A stretch of 64,000 nucleotides of DNA from Thermoproteota archaeon (GCA_020832905.1 JAJHRG010000001.1:1-64000); one strand, 5' to 3'; positions 1 through 9,250 are shown, counted from the first letter of the stretch. Made by a program: numbers and translations. Notes: generated by a model not told the origin, from the letters alone.

Positions 1-2465
1 TTTGAATTATCTCTTCTAATGAAGAATATGTATATATTATTTGTATTTGGTTGAATTGTCATTGATATTCTAGTTTCTGCAGTTGCACTTGCTTGATATA
101 TAGTATTTGGAGCTGTACTTGTTCCAGCATAATTATACCAGCTTGATGTTAAAGATGGATCATAATTAGGAAGACACCTAAGAAATAAAACTTTCAATCT
201 GTTAGTACCTGAAGGTGCTTGATAATACCAAGCAATAGCAGGACGTTCATCTTTAGAAGAATATGTACGAAAAGAAAAGTCATATGATAGAATAATCCAT
301 GTATTTCCACCATCATTACTATAAGCAGCAGTTCCATTTGCATAGCTATCACTTGTACTTCTATACCATATCCAGTAATTACTAGATGTGGAATTAGTTG
401 AATAAACTACAATCCAATATGTTTCTGAAGTATTGAGATAAGCTGGTTGTTTGAAAATACAATCATACCATTGTGCTGATGTTACATCATTAACTCTACC
501 AAAATCAATTCTTCCAGATGTAATTATTCCAGATGAAGACATATCAGGATATGAGCCATTACTTTTTCTTATCTCAATATAAAGATGATCACTAGGAGAG
601 CCAACTCTGTATAAATATAACATTACTCCACTTAATACACTAGATGATGGTTTAAAGGATTGAGCATAATAATAATTACCATAAACACTAGAAGAAACAT
701 CTGTAGAATAAAAACTTTGATCTAGAGATGTTAAATATGGATAAAGAGCAATAACAGGTCTTTGTACTGTTACACCACTAGCTGAATAAATAGTAATTGG
801 AGTAGATGATATCCAGCCATACCATCCTGGTATCATAAAGCAGAAATGAGTTGCTGGATATATAGTCCAACTTGTTGTATAATACCAACCACCTAAGCTA
901 CCAATATAAGAAGTTGAAGTATATGCCCAATGGAATATTCCATTAGTACTTAAAACAATAGCATATTGAGAACCTTTAGTAAGATTTGCATTTATTGGTA
1001 CATTTACCCATGTAAAAGAAGTTGGAATATCTGTTAGTGTTGTATTAGCAATAAGTCCAGAAGAACTCATATCAGGAGTTCCATTAGTAAAAACTTTTCT
1101 TATTTCTACTTGTAATATTGATGAGGAAGTACTAGCATTTCTTATATAAAGAGATAATTGAGAAATATTTGAGCTCATAGCAATAAAGTGTGCTACCCAT
1201 TTACCATTACCATCTATTATTTGATAGGATGTAGAAGTTCTAGGATTACCACCATAAGATGAATTATATGAGAAAAGAATGTATTTTATTGCTCTTGGTG
1301 ATGTTGGATCATTCTGATAAGTTATATGAATATTATTATTTATATCAGAGGCTATACTAGGATTATAACCTAATTCATAACCACTACCATTACTTATAAA
1401 CCACTGATCTACAAATGTTATACCATTATCTATACTTAATGAATATCCTAAATAAGTACCATTACTATAAACTACATGAATTGTTTTATTTGGATCATTT
1501 GTTCTTGTTATAGCACGTTGATTTGCAGAAACTAAGCCTGATGATTTGAAAGTTACTGTAGAAGATAATATTGTAGGTGAAAATTCAGAAATATAACCAT
1601 ACCAATTAGAAGTATTATAAGTAAAATTCATATTACTTATTGGATAATAAACAGAAGAAATAAATTTACTAGCAGAAAAGCTCATTCTATTATTATCTAA
1701 ATAATAAGTATCTGATAGAGATCCACTTAATAATGAGCCATTAATTATATTATAATTTGAAGAAAAATAAGTTCTATTTATTTGGGAGAATGGTTGACTT
1801 AAGAAAAACATAGATTGATAATCTTGATTTTGAAGAAGCTCTATAGATCCATTTACATAAGAACCATAATGTACTGTATAACCAGAGGGATAATAATTAA
1901 TACCTACTATTGATGGAGATGAATTCGTGGAAAAATAGTTATCATCAATATATTTAACTGAATCAGGTAATGATCCTCCTATATAGCTTCCTGTACTAAT
2001 AACATATGATAAAGGATAATATGTAAATAGTTTAGGAGTTGGAAGAATCATAGATAATTGAACTAATGTTAAATAAGATGTTAAAGTACCTCTTTGACTT
2101 GCTAATTTGAAAATATAAGGTTTTGTTAAATCAATATCACCTTTAGGTATAGTTATTACAGCTTCTTCATTAGCAGGTATTTCATAATAAACAGAATATC
2201 TTGTTATAAGTTTTCCATTTGCATCTTCTATATACACTGAATCAATAGTAGCATTTATTCCTCCTCTATTAATTACATAAATTCTTAAATAATCTCCTTC
2301 AAGAGATACTTGAACTATTTTAATACTTTCTAAAATATTTGTATATTGAGATGATGGAAGGATAACATATGAGGAAATGGATGAATAAATAATAGCTGCA
2401 GAAGATAGTACTATTAGTATTAATAAAATAGCTGCTATTATGTTAGATATTCCTTTTCTCTTCAT
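1..2465 (-). CDS. large pilin-like surface protein with Asp-box repeats (partial)
   Basis: An open frame runs on the minus strand from ATG at 2465 to the window edge without a stop, giving at least 821 codons; the C-terminus is missing. The start KRKGISNIIAAILLI is a class III (type IV pilin) signal followed by a hydrophobic helix, so the protein is probably processed by archaeal prepilin peptidase and displayed on the surface. The body is rich in Ser, Thr, Tyr and Asn. Two Asp-box (BNR) motifs are visible, SIDNGITF (about 1400-1440) and SNDGGNTW (about 300-320), as in sialidase-type propellers. A module ending in EIRK..NG.PDMSSSG occurs twice (about 1010-1200 and 480-690). An ATG at 2480 is also in frame, but 2465 fits the signal better. 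Adhesin or glycan binding is inference. Confidence 0.75.
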   Translation of the reverse strand, partial: MKRKGISNIIAAILLILIVLSSAAIIYSSISSYVILPSSQYTNILESIKIVQVSLEGDYLRIYVINRGGINATIDSVYIEDANGKLITRYSVYYEIPANEEAVITIPKGDIDLTKPYIFKLASQRGTLTSYLTLVQLSMILPTPKLFTYYPLSYVISTGSYIGGSLPDSVKYIDDNYFSTNSSPSIVGINYYPSGYTVHYGSYVNGSIELLQNQDYQSMFFLSQPFSQINRTYFSSNYNIINGSLLSGSLSDTYYLDNNRMSFSASKFISSVYYPISNMNFTYNTSNWYGYISEFSPTILSSTVTFKSSGLVSANQRAITRTNDPNKTIHVVYSNGTYLGYSLSIDNGITFVDQWFISNGSGYELGYNPSIASDINNNIHITYQNDPTSPRAIKYILFSYNSSYGGNPRTSTSYQIIDGNGKWVAHFIAMSSNISQLSLYIRNASTSSSILQVEIRKVFTNGTPDMSSSGLIANTTLTDIPTSFTWVNVPINANLTKGSQYAIVLSTNGIFHWAYTSTSYIGSLGGWYYTTSWTIYPATHFCFMIPGWYGWISSTPITIYSASGVTVQRPVIALYPYLTSLDQSFYSTDVSSSVYGNYYYAQSFKPSSSVLSGVMLYLYRVGSPSDHLYIEIRKSNGSYPDMSSSGIITSGRIDFGRVNDVTSAQWYDCIFKQPAYLNTSETYWIVVYSTNSTSSNYWIWYRSTSDSYANGTAAYSNDGGNTWIILSYDFSFRTYSSKDERPAIAWYYQAPSGTNRLKVLFLRCLPNYDPSLTSSWYNYAGTSTAPNTIYQASATAETRISMTIQPNTNNIYIFFIRRDNS

Positions 2466-2535
2466 ATGGACATTATTCATTTTGAAATTTTTATATAAAA
2501 ATATTTTTATAAAAAATTAAACAAGATTTTAAATA

Positions 2536-2964
2536 ATGAAAAAAGGCATAAGTGAAATTATAGCAATTTTAGTAATGTTACTTATAGTTTCAAGTATTGG
2601 TGTAATTATTTATACATATGCTACAGGATATTTTTCTTTAATGAGTTCAGCTATTACTGAAAGAAGTAAATTAGATATAAATACAATAAAAGAAAAGTTT
2701 GTAATTGTTGATGTTATTATTAATAGATTAAGCAACAGTACAGAAATTTGTACAGCAGTTTATAATTATGGAAAAACTAGTATTATATTAAAATCAATGT
2801 TTATTAATGGTACTAAAGCAATAACAAATGAAGAAGAAATACTTCCTGGAGAATTTAAATGGTTTAATGGAACTATAAACATAGTAATACCAAGTAATAC
2901 AATTATTAATTTAAAAGTAGTAAGTTCCTTGGGGAATTATTATGAAACAATTATATTCCAATAA
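2536..2964 (+). CDS. archaeal type IV pilin-like protein
   Basis: This 142-residue protein starts MKKGISEIIAILVMLLIV, a charged stub, a Gly/Ser-Glu cleavage-like site and a hydrophobic helix, as in archaellins and archaeal pilins with class III signal peptides. The rest is a small beta-rich domain with several N-x-S/T sites (for example near residues 66 and 91) that could be glycosylated. It diverges from the large pilin-like gene across about 70 bp holding AT-rich promoter sequence, and its end overlaps the next pilin-like gene by 23 bases, so the two are probably co-translated. Assembly into a filament or a pseudopilus is inferred from the N-terminus only. Confidence 0.75.
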   Translation: MKKGISEIIAILVMLLIVSSIGVIIYTYATGYFSLMSSAITERSKLDINTIKEKFVIVDVIINRLSNSTEICTAVYNYGKTSIILKSMFINGTKAITNEEEILPGEFKWFNGTINIVIPSNTIINLKVVSSLGNYYETIIFQ

Positions 2965-3766
2965 AGGTGTAAGTACAATAATAGGTAGTATGATATTTTT
3001 ATCAATATTTATATTAAGTATAACAGCAATAATAATTTGGACTCAAAATTATGTTAATTATGCTGAAAATATAAGAGAAGAATTAGAATTTATGATAGAA
3101 AAATCAAGAGAAAATTTAATAGTAAATTCTATTAATTCATCTGGAAAACTTACTTTAGCTATAAATAATCCAACATCTCAAACTATAATTTTAAAACAAA
3201 TATGGGCTAATCATTCTTTTCAATTAGGAGAATGGATTATTCCTGCAAATAGCTTAGTTTATATTAATACAACACTTGATTATGTAAATACAAGTAAAGT
3301 AGTTACAAGCAAAGGAAATATTTTTTCCGTAATACCTAAATTAGAAGGAATAGAAGAAGGAATAGTGAAAAAAGGAAAGTGGTATGTTCAATGGTATAAT
3401 TTATCTGATAGAAGAGTTTTTGATAAGAATGTTGGTGAAAGTTATTGGTATGATTTATGTATTTCCTTTGATTGGGCTCCTAGTATAACAGATCCAGTAT
3501 GTGGACCTTATACAAAAGTTGGATTTAATGCTACTACACGTATAATAGCACTTAGTTCTAAAATATACATAAATTGGTATGTAGGTGAAGAATGTAGAAT
3601 AATAGTAAAAGAAATTGGATATGATTCTGATTGGCAAAATAATTCAGGATATATAGAATTAAATGTTATACAAAATGCAACTTATACAATAACAGTACTT
3701 TATAGTAGATGGACTGGAAAAGCATTTCTTACATTAAATATTGTAAATGCAGATTTTGCAATTTAG
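2942..3766 (+). CDS. archaeal type IV pilin-like protein with C-terminal domain
   Basis: The protein has 274 residues. It begins with a short polar stretch and then KGVSTIIGSMIFLSIFILS, a class III signal and pilin helix. An aromatic-rich extracellular domain follows with cysteines near residues 173, 187 and 218, which could form a disulfide, and several N-glycosylation sequons. The start ATG lies inside the previous pilin-like gene (23-base overlap), implying translational coupling. The stop codon abuts the 3' end of a tRNA-Ser on the opposite strand. No enzymatic motif is seen. Together with the two neighbours it forms a small cluster of pilin-like surface proteins without visible assembly ATPase or membrane platform genes in the window. 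Confidence 0.75.
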   Translation: MKQLYSNKGVSTIIGSMIFLSIFILSITAIIIWTQNYVNYAENIREELEFMIEKSRENLIVNSINSSGKLTLAINNPTSQTIILKQIWANHSFQLGEWIIPANSLVYINTTLDYVNTSKVVTSKGNIFSVIPKLEGIEEGIVKKGKWYVQWYNLSDRRVFDKNVGESYWYDLCISFDWAPSITDPVCGPYTKVGFNATTRIIALSSKIYINWYVGEECRIIVKEIGYDSDWQNNSGYIELNVIQNATYTITVLYSRWTGKAFLTLNIVNADFAI

Positions 3767-3851
3767 CGCCGGGAGGGGGATTTGAACCCCCGAGCCCATT
3801 ATGGGCACAGGCTTAGCAAGCCTGCCCCTTACCAGGCTAGGGTATCCCGGC
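3767..3851 (-). tRNA. tRNA-Ser(GCT)
   Basis: The minus strand folds as a class II tRNA: acceptor GCCGGGA/TCCCGGC, anticodon stem CAGGC/GCCTG with loop TTGCTAA (anticodon GCT), a long variable arm and T-arm GGGGGTTCAAATCCCCC. The discriminator base is G, usual for serine. There is no intron and no encoded CCA. It is tail-to-tail with the pilin-like gene ending at 3766. Confidence 0.96.
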
Positions 3852-3960
3852 TTTAATTAAAAAGTTATCACTATTTTTATTTAGTACAGAAGTTAAAAAA
3901 TTTTTACTTTATTTATATTTACGTAAAGTATTTAATTTTCCCTTCTCTACTTTTTATAAA

Positions 3961-4035
3961 GGGGCTGTAGGCTAGCTTGGTCTAGACTGCGAGGCTTGGG
4001 CCCTCGTGACCCCGGTTCAAATCCGGGCAGCCCCA
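3961..4035 (+). tRNA. tRNA-Pro(TGG)
   Basis: Acceptor GGGGCTG/CAGCCCC, anticodon stem CGAGG/CCTCG with loop CTTGGGC (anticodon TGG), T-arm CCCGGTTCAAATCCGGG and discriminator A are all visible. CCA is not encoded and there is no intron. An AT-rich promoter (about 3930-3958) precedes it. Confidence 0.96.
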
Positions 4036-4066
4036 TCAATTTTTACAAAAGAAAAAAGAAAAGAAA

Positions 4067-5551
4067 TTACCACCATCTTTGCATTATTACTTTTGCATCT
4101 GTTAAGAAATCAACAATAGCAACTTGTCCAGTTAATGCACCAAAGTGACTTTTCTTTCTTGCAGGAAATGGGAAGAATTGTTGTGGTTGTGCAACTGCCA
4201 TATTTGCTGCTATATTTCCTGCTTTAACACGTTTTGCAAATTCTCTAAACCATTTTCCACTTGAAGTATAAATTGTTCCAGTATTTCCATATTGTCTATT
4301 ATTAGCAATTTCTATTGCTTCATCAAAATTTGAAGCTCTAACAATTGGCATTACTGGACCAAATATTTCTTCTTGTTCAATTTCCATTCCTGGTTTTACA
4401 TCATCTAAAACTGTAGGACCTAAGTAAAATCCATTTTTATATTCATCTGGAACTTCTACTTTTCTTCCATCAATTACAAGTTTTGCACCATCATTAATAG
4501 CTCTTTCTATCATTCCAATAATTCTTTCACGTTCTTTTGCTGAAATTACTGGTCCCATATCTGTAGTATCAAGCATTTGATATCCTACTCTTATTTTCTT
4601 TACTCTTTCAATTATTGGTCCTACAAATTTTTCATAAGCTTCTCCTACAGTTATAAGAACTCCTGGTGCTAAGCAACGTTGTCCAGCCATATCAAAAAAT
4701 CCAGTTACTACATTTTCAACAGTAGGTTCTAAAACAGCATCTGGCATTATTACTACAGGATTTTTAGCTCCACATTGACAAATAGCTCTTTTTCCATGAG
4801 AACAAGCTATTGAATAAATTCTTTCTCCAACAGGTGTAGAACCAACAAAATAAACTCCTTGAATTTCTGGATGTTTTAATAATTCTTCTGATGCTGGACC
4901 AGTTCCATTAACTAAATTTATAACACCTGGTGGATATCCTGCTTCTACAAATAAATTCATTAATAATGTTATTGGTACAGGATCAAGAGAACTTGGTTTT
5001 ACTACAACAGTATCACCTAAAGTTAAAGCCCAAGGAATTACCCACATAGGTATCATTACTGGAAAGTTAAATGGAGATATTATTGCAAATACACCTAATG
5101 GTTCTTTAACAAGCTCCATATCAATTTCTGGTTCAGTTTTTGCTAAGTTCATTACTTTTCTTACATTCATAAATAAATGAGGAGCACCTAAAGCAGCATC
5201 AATTGCTTCAATTGCTCTTCTAACTTCAGCTCTTCCTTCTCTTACTGTTTTTCCTACATTTTGAGAAATTATTCTTGCTAATTCTTCAGTTTTTTGTTCC
5301 ATTAATATCTTAAGTCTTACAAGATATTGTAAACGCTCAAAAATAGGTACATTTGACCATTTATCAAATGCACTTGCAGCTGAACGAATAGCTTTTTCTA
5401 TATCATTTTTTGAAATTGCAGGAACTTCTGCTATAGATGTTCCTTTTCCAGGATCGTATACTGGATAATACTTATCTGTTTCTGGTTCAATAAATTTATT
5501 ATCAATAAAATGTTTTAGTTTTCCATAGTTTTCACTAAATTTTAGCTCCAT
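4067..5551 (-). CDS. methylmalonate-semialdehyde dehydrogenase-like aldehyde dehydrogenase
   Basis: This 494-residue NAD-dependent aldehyde dehydrogenase resembles the CoA-acylating methylmalonate-semialdehyde dehydrogenase family (valine/pyrimidine catabolism). Visible are ISPFNFPVMIPMW with the substrate-binding Asn, VVKPSS of the NAD site, GSTPVG, and the catalytic cysteine in GQRCLAP (about residue 290). Where ordinary aldehyde dehydrogenases have the general base Glu (LELGGK), this protein has CQCGAKN, the pattern of the CoA-dependent subfamily, which supports the call. The C-terminus NMAVAQPQQFFPFPARKKS is also typical. It stands alone between tRNA-Pro and a lipid gene, so the physiological substrate is not shown by context. 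Confidence 0.85.
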   Translation of the reverse strand: MELKFSENYGKLKHFIDNKFIEPETDKYYPVYDPGKGTSIAEVPAISKNDIEKAIRSAASAFDKWSNVPIFERLQYLVRLKILMEQKTEELARIISQNVGKTVREGRAEVRRAIEAIDAALGAPHLFMNVRKVMNLAKTEPEIDMELVKEPLGVFAIISPFNFPVMIPMWVIPWALTLGDTVVVKPSSLDPVPITLLMNLFVEAGYPPGVINLVNGTGPASEELLKHPEIQGVYFVGSTPVGERIYSIACSHGKRAICQCGAKNPVVIMPDAVLEPTVENVVTGFFDMAGQRCLAPGVLITVGEAYEKFVGPIIERVKKIRVGYQMLDTTDMGPVISAKERERIIGMIERAINDGAKLVIDGRKVEVPDEYKNGFYLGPTVLDDVKPGMEIEQEEIFGPVMPIVRASNFDEAIEIANNRQYGNTGTIYTSSGKWFREFAKRVKAGNIAANMAVAQPQQFFPFPARKKSHFGALTGQVAIVDFLTDAKVIMQRWW

Positions 5552-5646
5552 TAATTCCCCCCTTTTAGATAAATTAAATTTATTAAATTTCTTTAAATAT
5601 AAAATTTTCGTTAATAAATATTTTAAAATAATTCTATTAGGAATTT

Positions 5647-6507
5647 TTAAAATCTATTTAAACTATCAATTAAAAAAGCTAAAAGAGCAAGTAACATAAA
5701 AATAAGACTTTTATTTTTTACATCAATAGCTATTATTCTATCCTGATTTCTTAAAATTTTTATAGAACAAAAAATTAATCCCAAATCAACAAATACTATT
5801 ATAAATAAGTAAAATAATCCAACTTCTTTTAAAATTATTGGTAATAATGATAGTATTATAGCACTTAAATAAAATAGTGAAGCAATTATAGCAGCTTTTT
5901 TTACTCCATATACTAAAGCTAAGGTTCTAATATTCTTTATTTTATCACCTTTTATATCTGCAATTCCTTTAATAATTTCTCTTCCAATTGTTGATAGAAA
6001 TGCTAACATAAAAAATGTTAAAATCTTCATATTAATTGAATTTGAAGTAATAATAGCACCAAAAAGAAATGGAATAGCTACACAATATGCAACCATTATA
6101 TTTCCAAGAAGACCTGTTTTCTTTGCTTTTGTATTATATAAAATAGATACAATTAGTGATGAAAAAGCTATTATAATAGCATATATTGAGAAATAAAATG
6201 TAAGTGAAATTCCAATTATTGCTAAAATAATTGAATATATTTTTGCATTATTTATAGAAATTCTTCCTGAAGGTAGTGGACGATTAGGTTCATTTATTCT
6301 ATCTATTTCTATATCCATAATATCATTTAAAACCATAGAAAAAGCAGTTAAAAAAAATCCAATAAGAAAACCAAATATTATATCTTCTAATTTAGGAATA
6401 TTATTTAACATAGTAATTTCTCCAATAATAACTGCTAATCCCATCATTATGGAATTTAATGGTCTTATAATTAATAAATAATCAAGGAATAAATTCCATA
6501 GTTTCAT
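5647..6507 (-). CDS. UbiA-family prenyltransferase, probably DGGGP synthase
   Basis: An integral membrane prenyltransferase with about eight hydrophobic segments. It probably adds the second geranylgeranyl chain to geranylgeranylglyceryl phosphate in archaeal ether-lipid synthesis. The diphosphate/Mg2+ motif NDIMDIEIDRINEPNRPLPS (about residues 57-76 from the chosen start) is the UbiA signature, and a second Asp-rich motif DIKGDKIKN follows. The ATG at 6507 (MKLWNLFLDYLLIIRP) was chosen over 6534 because family members begin just before the IRP motif. It overlaps the upstream endonuclease-like gene by 26 bases, indicating one transcript. Other UbiA lipid-quinone enzymes are possible but less likely in an archaeon with this motif. 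Confidence 0.82.
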   Translation of the reverse strand: MKLWNLFLDYLLIIRPLNSIMMGLAVIIGEITMLNNIPKLEDIIFGFLIGFFLTAFSMVLNDIMDIEIDRINEPNRPLPSGRISINNAKIYSIILAIIGISLTFYFSIYAIIIAFSSLIVSILYNTKAKKTGLLGNIMVAYCVAIPFLFGAIITSNSINMKILTFFMLAFLSTIGREIIKGIADIKGDKIKNIRTLALVYGVKKAAIIASLFYLSAIILSLLPIILKEVGLFYLFIIVFVDLGLIFCSIKILRNQDRIIAIDVKNKSLIFMLLALLAFLIDSLNRF

Positions 6508-7000
6508 AATATGTAATCTCTCCTTGTCTATCAATTACTGCAATTATAAGATTCTTATTAGATAATTTTGCTTTATTTGAAATATTTTTAAGTTCAGAAA
6601 TGCTTATAGTTTTTCCTTCTAAAAGACCATAAACTAAGTATTTTGCAGGTTCTTTTCCTATTTCTGCTCCTCTTCGATATACTCTAAATTCTAAACCTTT
6701 TCCATAACCTTCTTTTACAATATATCCTCTACGTCTTAAATCAGAATATAATAAATATCTAAGCCAAACATTTGGATCATTTTTTGATAATAAATTAACT
6801 AATTCTTGAAAAGTTAGAACTTTATTTGATTCATCTACTACAATTATTTTATTATTATCTAATAAATATAATGCTTCAGCATCAAATAATACAAGCTTAT
6901 TATCTTCCCATTCTCCATAATATCCTTGTTCATGAATTTTTTCTGCACTACTACCAGTTAGTATTATTTTATTACCAATGAGTATAGCTTTTTCTGGCAT
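6482..7000 (-). CDS. endA: tRNA-splicing endonuclease homologue, catalytic His replaced
   Basis: The protein matches archaeal EndA: an N-terminal domain with GYYGEW and an EALYLLD helix, then a C-terminal nuclease fold with YSDLRRRGYIVKEG, EFRVYRRG and LIIAVIDRQGEITYY. The catalytic Tyr (FRVY) and Lys (NKNLIIAVID) positions are kept, but the catalytic His, expected just before the strand AKYLV, is Pro in KEPAKYLV. This suggests a structural subunit partnered with a catalytic paralogue elsewhere, as in heterotetrameric endonucleases of Thermoproteota. The start MPEK at 7000 is preferred; MYF at 7009 is possible. The window contains intron-bearing tRNAs that such an enzyme would process. Confidence 0.8.
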   Translation of the reverse strand: MPEKAILIGNKIILTGSSAEKIHEQGYYGEWEDNKLVLFDAEALYLLDNNKIIVVDESNKVLTFQELVNLLSKNDPNVWLRYLLYSDLRRRGYIVKEGYGKGLEFRVYRRGAEIGKEPAKYLVYGLLEGKTISISELKNISNKAKLSNKNLIIAVIDRQGEITYYETMEFIP

Positions 7001-7042
7001 AAAATACACCTTTTAATACTTAAGACTCTTTTATTAAAAAAT

Positions 7043-7552
7043 ATGACAGTAAAAGAAGACTTATTAGTATTTCTAAAAGATGCTAAAAAACTTCTTTTTG
7101 TTGGAATTGGAAATAAATTAAGAAAAGATGATGGTGCTGGATCAATAATAATTTCAAGATTAAAAAGAAGAGGAATAAAAAGTGTAATAGATTGTGAAAT
7201 TATGCCTGAGAATTTTATTGGAAAAATTAAAAGAATTAATCCTACACATATTATATTTTTTGATGCTATAGATATGGGTGAAAAGCCAGGTACTTATAGA
7301 GTAATAAGTGAAAATGAACTTTGTGAAAGATTTATTTCTACACATAGATTACCTATTAAAATTTTATTTAAAATATTAAAAGAAGAAATACCTAATGTAA
7401 AAATATTACTAATAGGAATTCAGCCAAAAAATATAGAATTTGGAAAAGGATTAAGTAAATCTGTTAATAAGGGAATTAATTCATTAATAGAAGAAATAAT
7501 TGAGGTGATAAAATGCGAACAATTGAATGGAAAGATGATGGAGTTTATATAA
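7043..7552 (+). CDS. hydrogenase maturation protease (HycI/HyaD, M52) family
   Basis: This 169-residue protein shows the M52 pattern: GIGNKLRKDDGAG near the N-terminus with a metal-ligand Asp, a glutamate in CEIMPENF, FFDAIDMG, STHRLPI with a conserved His, and IGIQPKNIEFG. Family members cut a C-terminal tail from the large subunit of NiFe hydrogenases after nickel insertion. No hydrogenase genes lie in the window, so the client is unknown; some archaeal members sit outside hydrogenase clusters. The gene ends 40 bases inside mtnA, which suggests co-transcription. It diverges from the endonuclease gene with only about 40 bp between starts. Confidence 0.82.
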   Translation: MTVKEDLLVFLKDAKKLLFVGIGNKLRKDDGAGSIIISRLKRRGIKSVIDCEIMPENFIGKIKRINPTHIIFFDAIDMGEKPGTYRVISENELCERFISTHRLPIKILFKILKEEIPNVKILLIGIQPKNIEFGKGLSKSVNKGINSLIEEIIEVIKCEQLNGKMMEFI

Positions 7553-8526
7553 TAGATCAAACAAAACTTCCTCATGAGCTTAATTTTATAGTATGTAAAG
7601 ACTATGAGAGAATTGCTTTAGCAATTGAAAAAATGGAAATAAGAGGAGCACCTGCTATTGGTGTAGCAGCAGCAATGGGAATTGCTTTAGCTGCTAAAAA
7701 TTCTAAAGGAAAATCTATAGAAGAAATAAAAAAAGAACTTATAAAAGCAAAAAGAAGATTAGCATCAACAAGACCTACTGCAAAAAATCTATTTTGGGCA
7801 TTAGAAAGAATGGAAAAAGTATGGGAAAATGCAAATTCTTCTGAAGAAATTATTGAAAATGTAATAAAAGAAGCATTAAAAATTGCTCAAGAAGATATTG
7901 ATTCATGTAGAAAAATAAGTGAATATGGTTCTAGTCTTATAGATGATGGAGATAAAATATTAACATATTGTAATGCAGGAGGACTTGCATGTGTAGAACT
8001 TGGAACTGCTTTAGGAATAATAAAAACTGCTTTTAGAAAAGGAAAGAAAATAGAAGTATATGTTCCAGAGACAAGACCTTTACTTCAAGGTGCAAGACTT
8101 ACAGCTTTTGAATTAAAAATGGAAGGAATTCCATATAAGCTAATTACTGATAATATGATTGGATATATAATGCAAAAAGGCTTAGTAAATAAAGTAATTG
8201 TTGGTGCAGATAGAATAACAAGATATGGAGATGTTTTTAATAAAATAGGAACATATCTAATTGCAATTTCAGCATATATTCATAAAATACCATTTTATGT
8301 AGCTGCACCTTTTTCTACAATTGATGCTAATGCACTACCAGAAGATGTTATAATAGAAGAAAGAAATGAAAAAGAAGTTCTTTATATAAACAATATGTTA
8401 ATAGCACCTAGTGGAACAAAAGTATTAAATCCTGCATTTGATTTAACACCAGGAAAGTATGTAAGTGCAATAATTACAGATAAAGGCATAATATGGCCAC
8501 CTTATGATTTTTCAACAATTAAGTAG
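7513..8526 (+). CDS. mtnA: S-methyl-5-thioribose-1-phosphate isomerase (MtnA) family
   Basis: A 337-residue aldose-ketose isomerase of the MtnA/eIF2B-like fold, full length for the family. The N-terminus MRTIEWKDDGVYIIDQTKLP and MEIRGAPAIGVAAAMG are typical. The catalytic Cys lies in YCNAGGLA (the usual motif is CNTGxLA, so Ala replaces Thr) and the catalytic Asp in VGADRI. The family converts methylthioribose-1-P to methylthioribulose-1-P in methionine salvage. Archaeal relatives also act on ribose-1,5-bisphosphate, but the N-terminal IEW motif favours MtnA. The start is preceded by GAGGTGATAAA, a good Shine-Dalgarno match, and lies inside the upstream gene. Polyamine synthesis genes elsewhere in the window would produce methylthioadenosine feeding this salvage route. 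Confidence 0.88.
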   Translation: MRTIEWKDDGVYIIDQTKLPHELNFIVCKDYERIALAIEKMEIRGAPAIGVAAAMGIALAAKNSKGKSIEEIKKELIKAKRRLASTRPTAKNLFWALERMEKVWENANSSEEIIENVIKEALKIAQEDIDSCRKISEYGSSLIDDGDKILTYCNAGGLACVELGTALGIIKTAFRKGKKIEVYVPETRPLLQGARLTAFELKMEGIPYKLITDNMIGYIMQKGLVNKVIVGADRITRYGDVFNKIGTYLIAISAYIHKIPFYVAAPFSTIDANALPEDVIIEERNEKEVLYINNMLIAPSGTKVLNPAFDLTPGKYVSAIITDKGIIWPPYDFSTIK

Positions 8527-9250
8527 GACTTTCAGGTAAATTTACTAAAGAGTATACATGATAATTTCCAAGTTCTTTTTTCCATTTTTCTCCAACTGTT
8601 ATTAAAACAAATATAGCTGCAATATTAGCTCCTACTTTTTTAACCATATTTATAGCTGCTTTTATTTGTTCACCAGATCTTATAATATCATCAGTAATTA
8701 AGATACTATCTTTTTTCTCAATAAGACCTTTTGGTAAATAAAGAGATACTTGAACACCAAAACCAGTTAATGTATATGTTTCCTCAATAAAACTAGAAAC
8801 ACCAACTTCTTTTTCCTTTTTTGCATATACTAATGGAACACCAAAAGCATTTGCAATATGTGTTGCTAAAGGTATTCCATCTACAGCTATTGTAAGAACT
8901 TTACTAATTCTTTTTCCAGCTAATAATCTAACAACATAATTAGCAATATATCTTAAAAGAAGAGTATCACCAATAATTTTAGTATTATCTAAAAGACCAT
9001 CTTCATTAAATTCTATTCTTTCTTTTATATAATTAGAAATATCAAATGCTTTCTCAATAGAATTTAGTATAGCTATTGCTCTTTCTGGATTTGGAAGTAT
9101 ATGTCCTTTAATATATCTATTTAGAACAGTTATAGGAATACCTGTTAAATTCATTAATTCTTGATAACTATACTTTTCTTTTGCTAAACGTAAAAGTTCT
9201 ACTGCTTCAATTTGAATTTTTACTTGATCATATTTATTTTTAAAATTCAA
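8519..9250 (-). CDS. gfcR: phosphoribosyltransferase-like transcription regulator (GfcR type)
   Basis: This 243-residue protein joins an N-terminal helix-turn-helix (YSYQELMNLTGIPITVLNRY, about residues 27-46) to a C-terminal phosphoribosyltransferase domain with the PRPP-binding motif ILITDDIIRSGEQ (about residues 183-195). This is the architecture of archaeal OPRT-like regulators, of which haloarchaeal GfcR controls sugar catabolism genes. It is distinct from the true pyrE of the pyrimidine operon in this window. The gene converges on mtnA with an 8-base overlap. The regulated genes here are unknown. An effector such as a phosphoribosyl compound is inference from the fold. Confidence 0.85.
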   Translation of the reverse strand: MNFKNKYDQVKIQIEAVELLRLAKEKYSYQELMNLTGIPITVLNRYIKGHILPNPERAIAILNSIEKAFDISNYIKERIEFNEDGLLDNTKIIGDTLLLRYIANYVVRLLAGKRISKVLTIAVDGIPLATHIANAFGVPLVYAKKEKEVGVSSFIEETYTLTGFGVQVSLYLPKGLIEKKDSILITDDIIRSGEQIKAAINMVKKVGANIAAIFVLITVGEKWKKELGNYHVYSLVNLPESPT

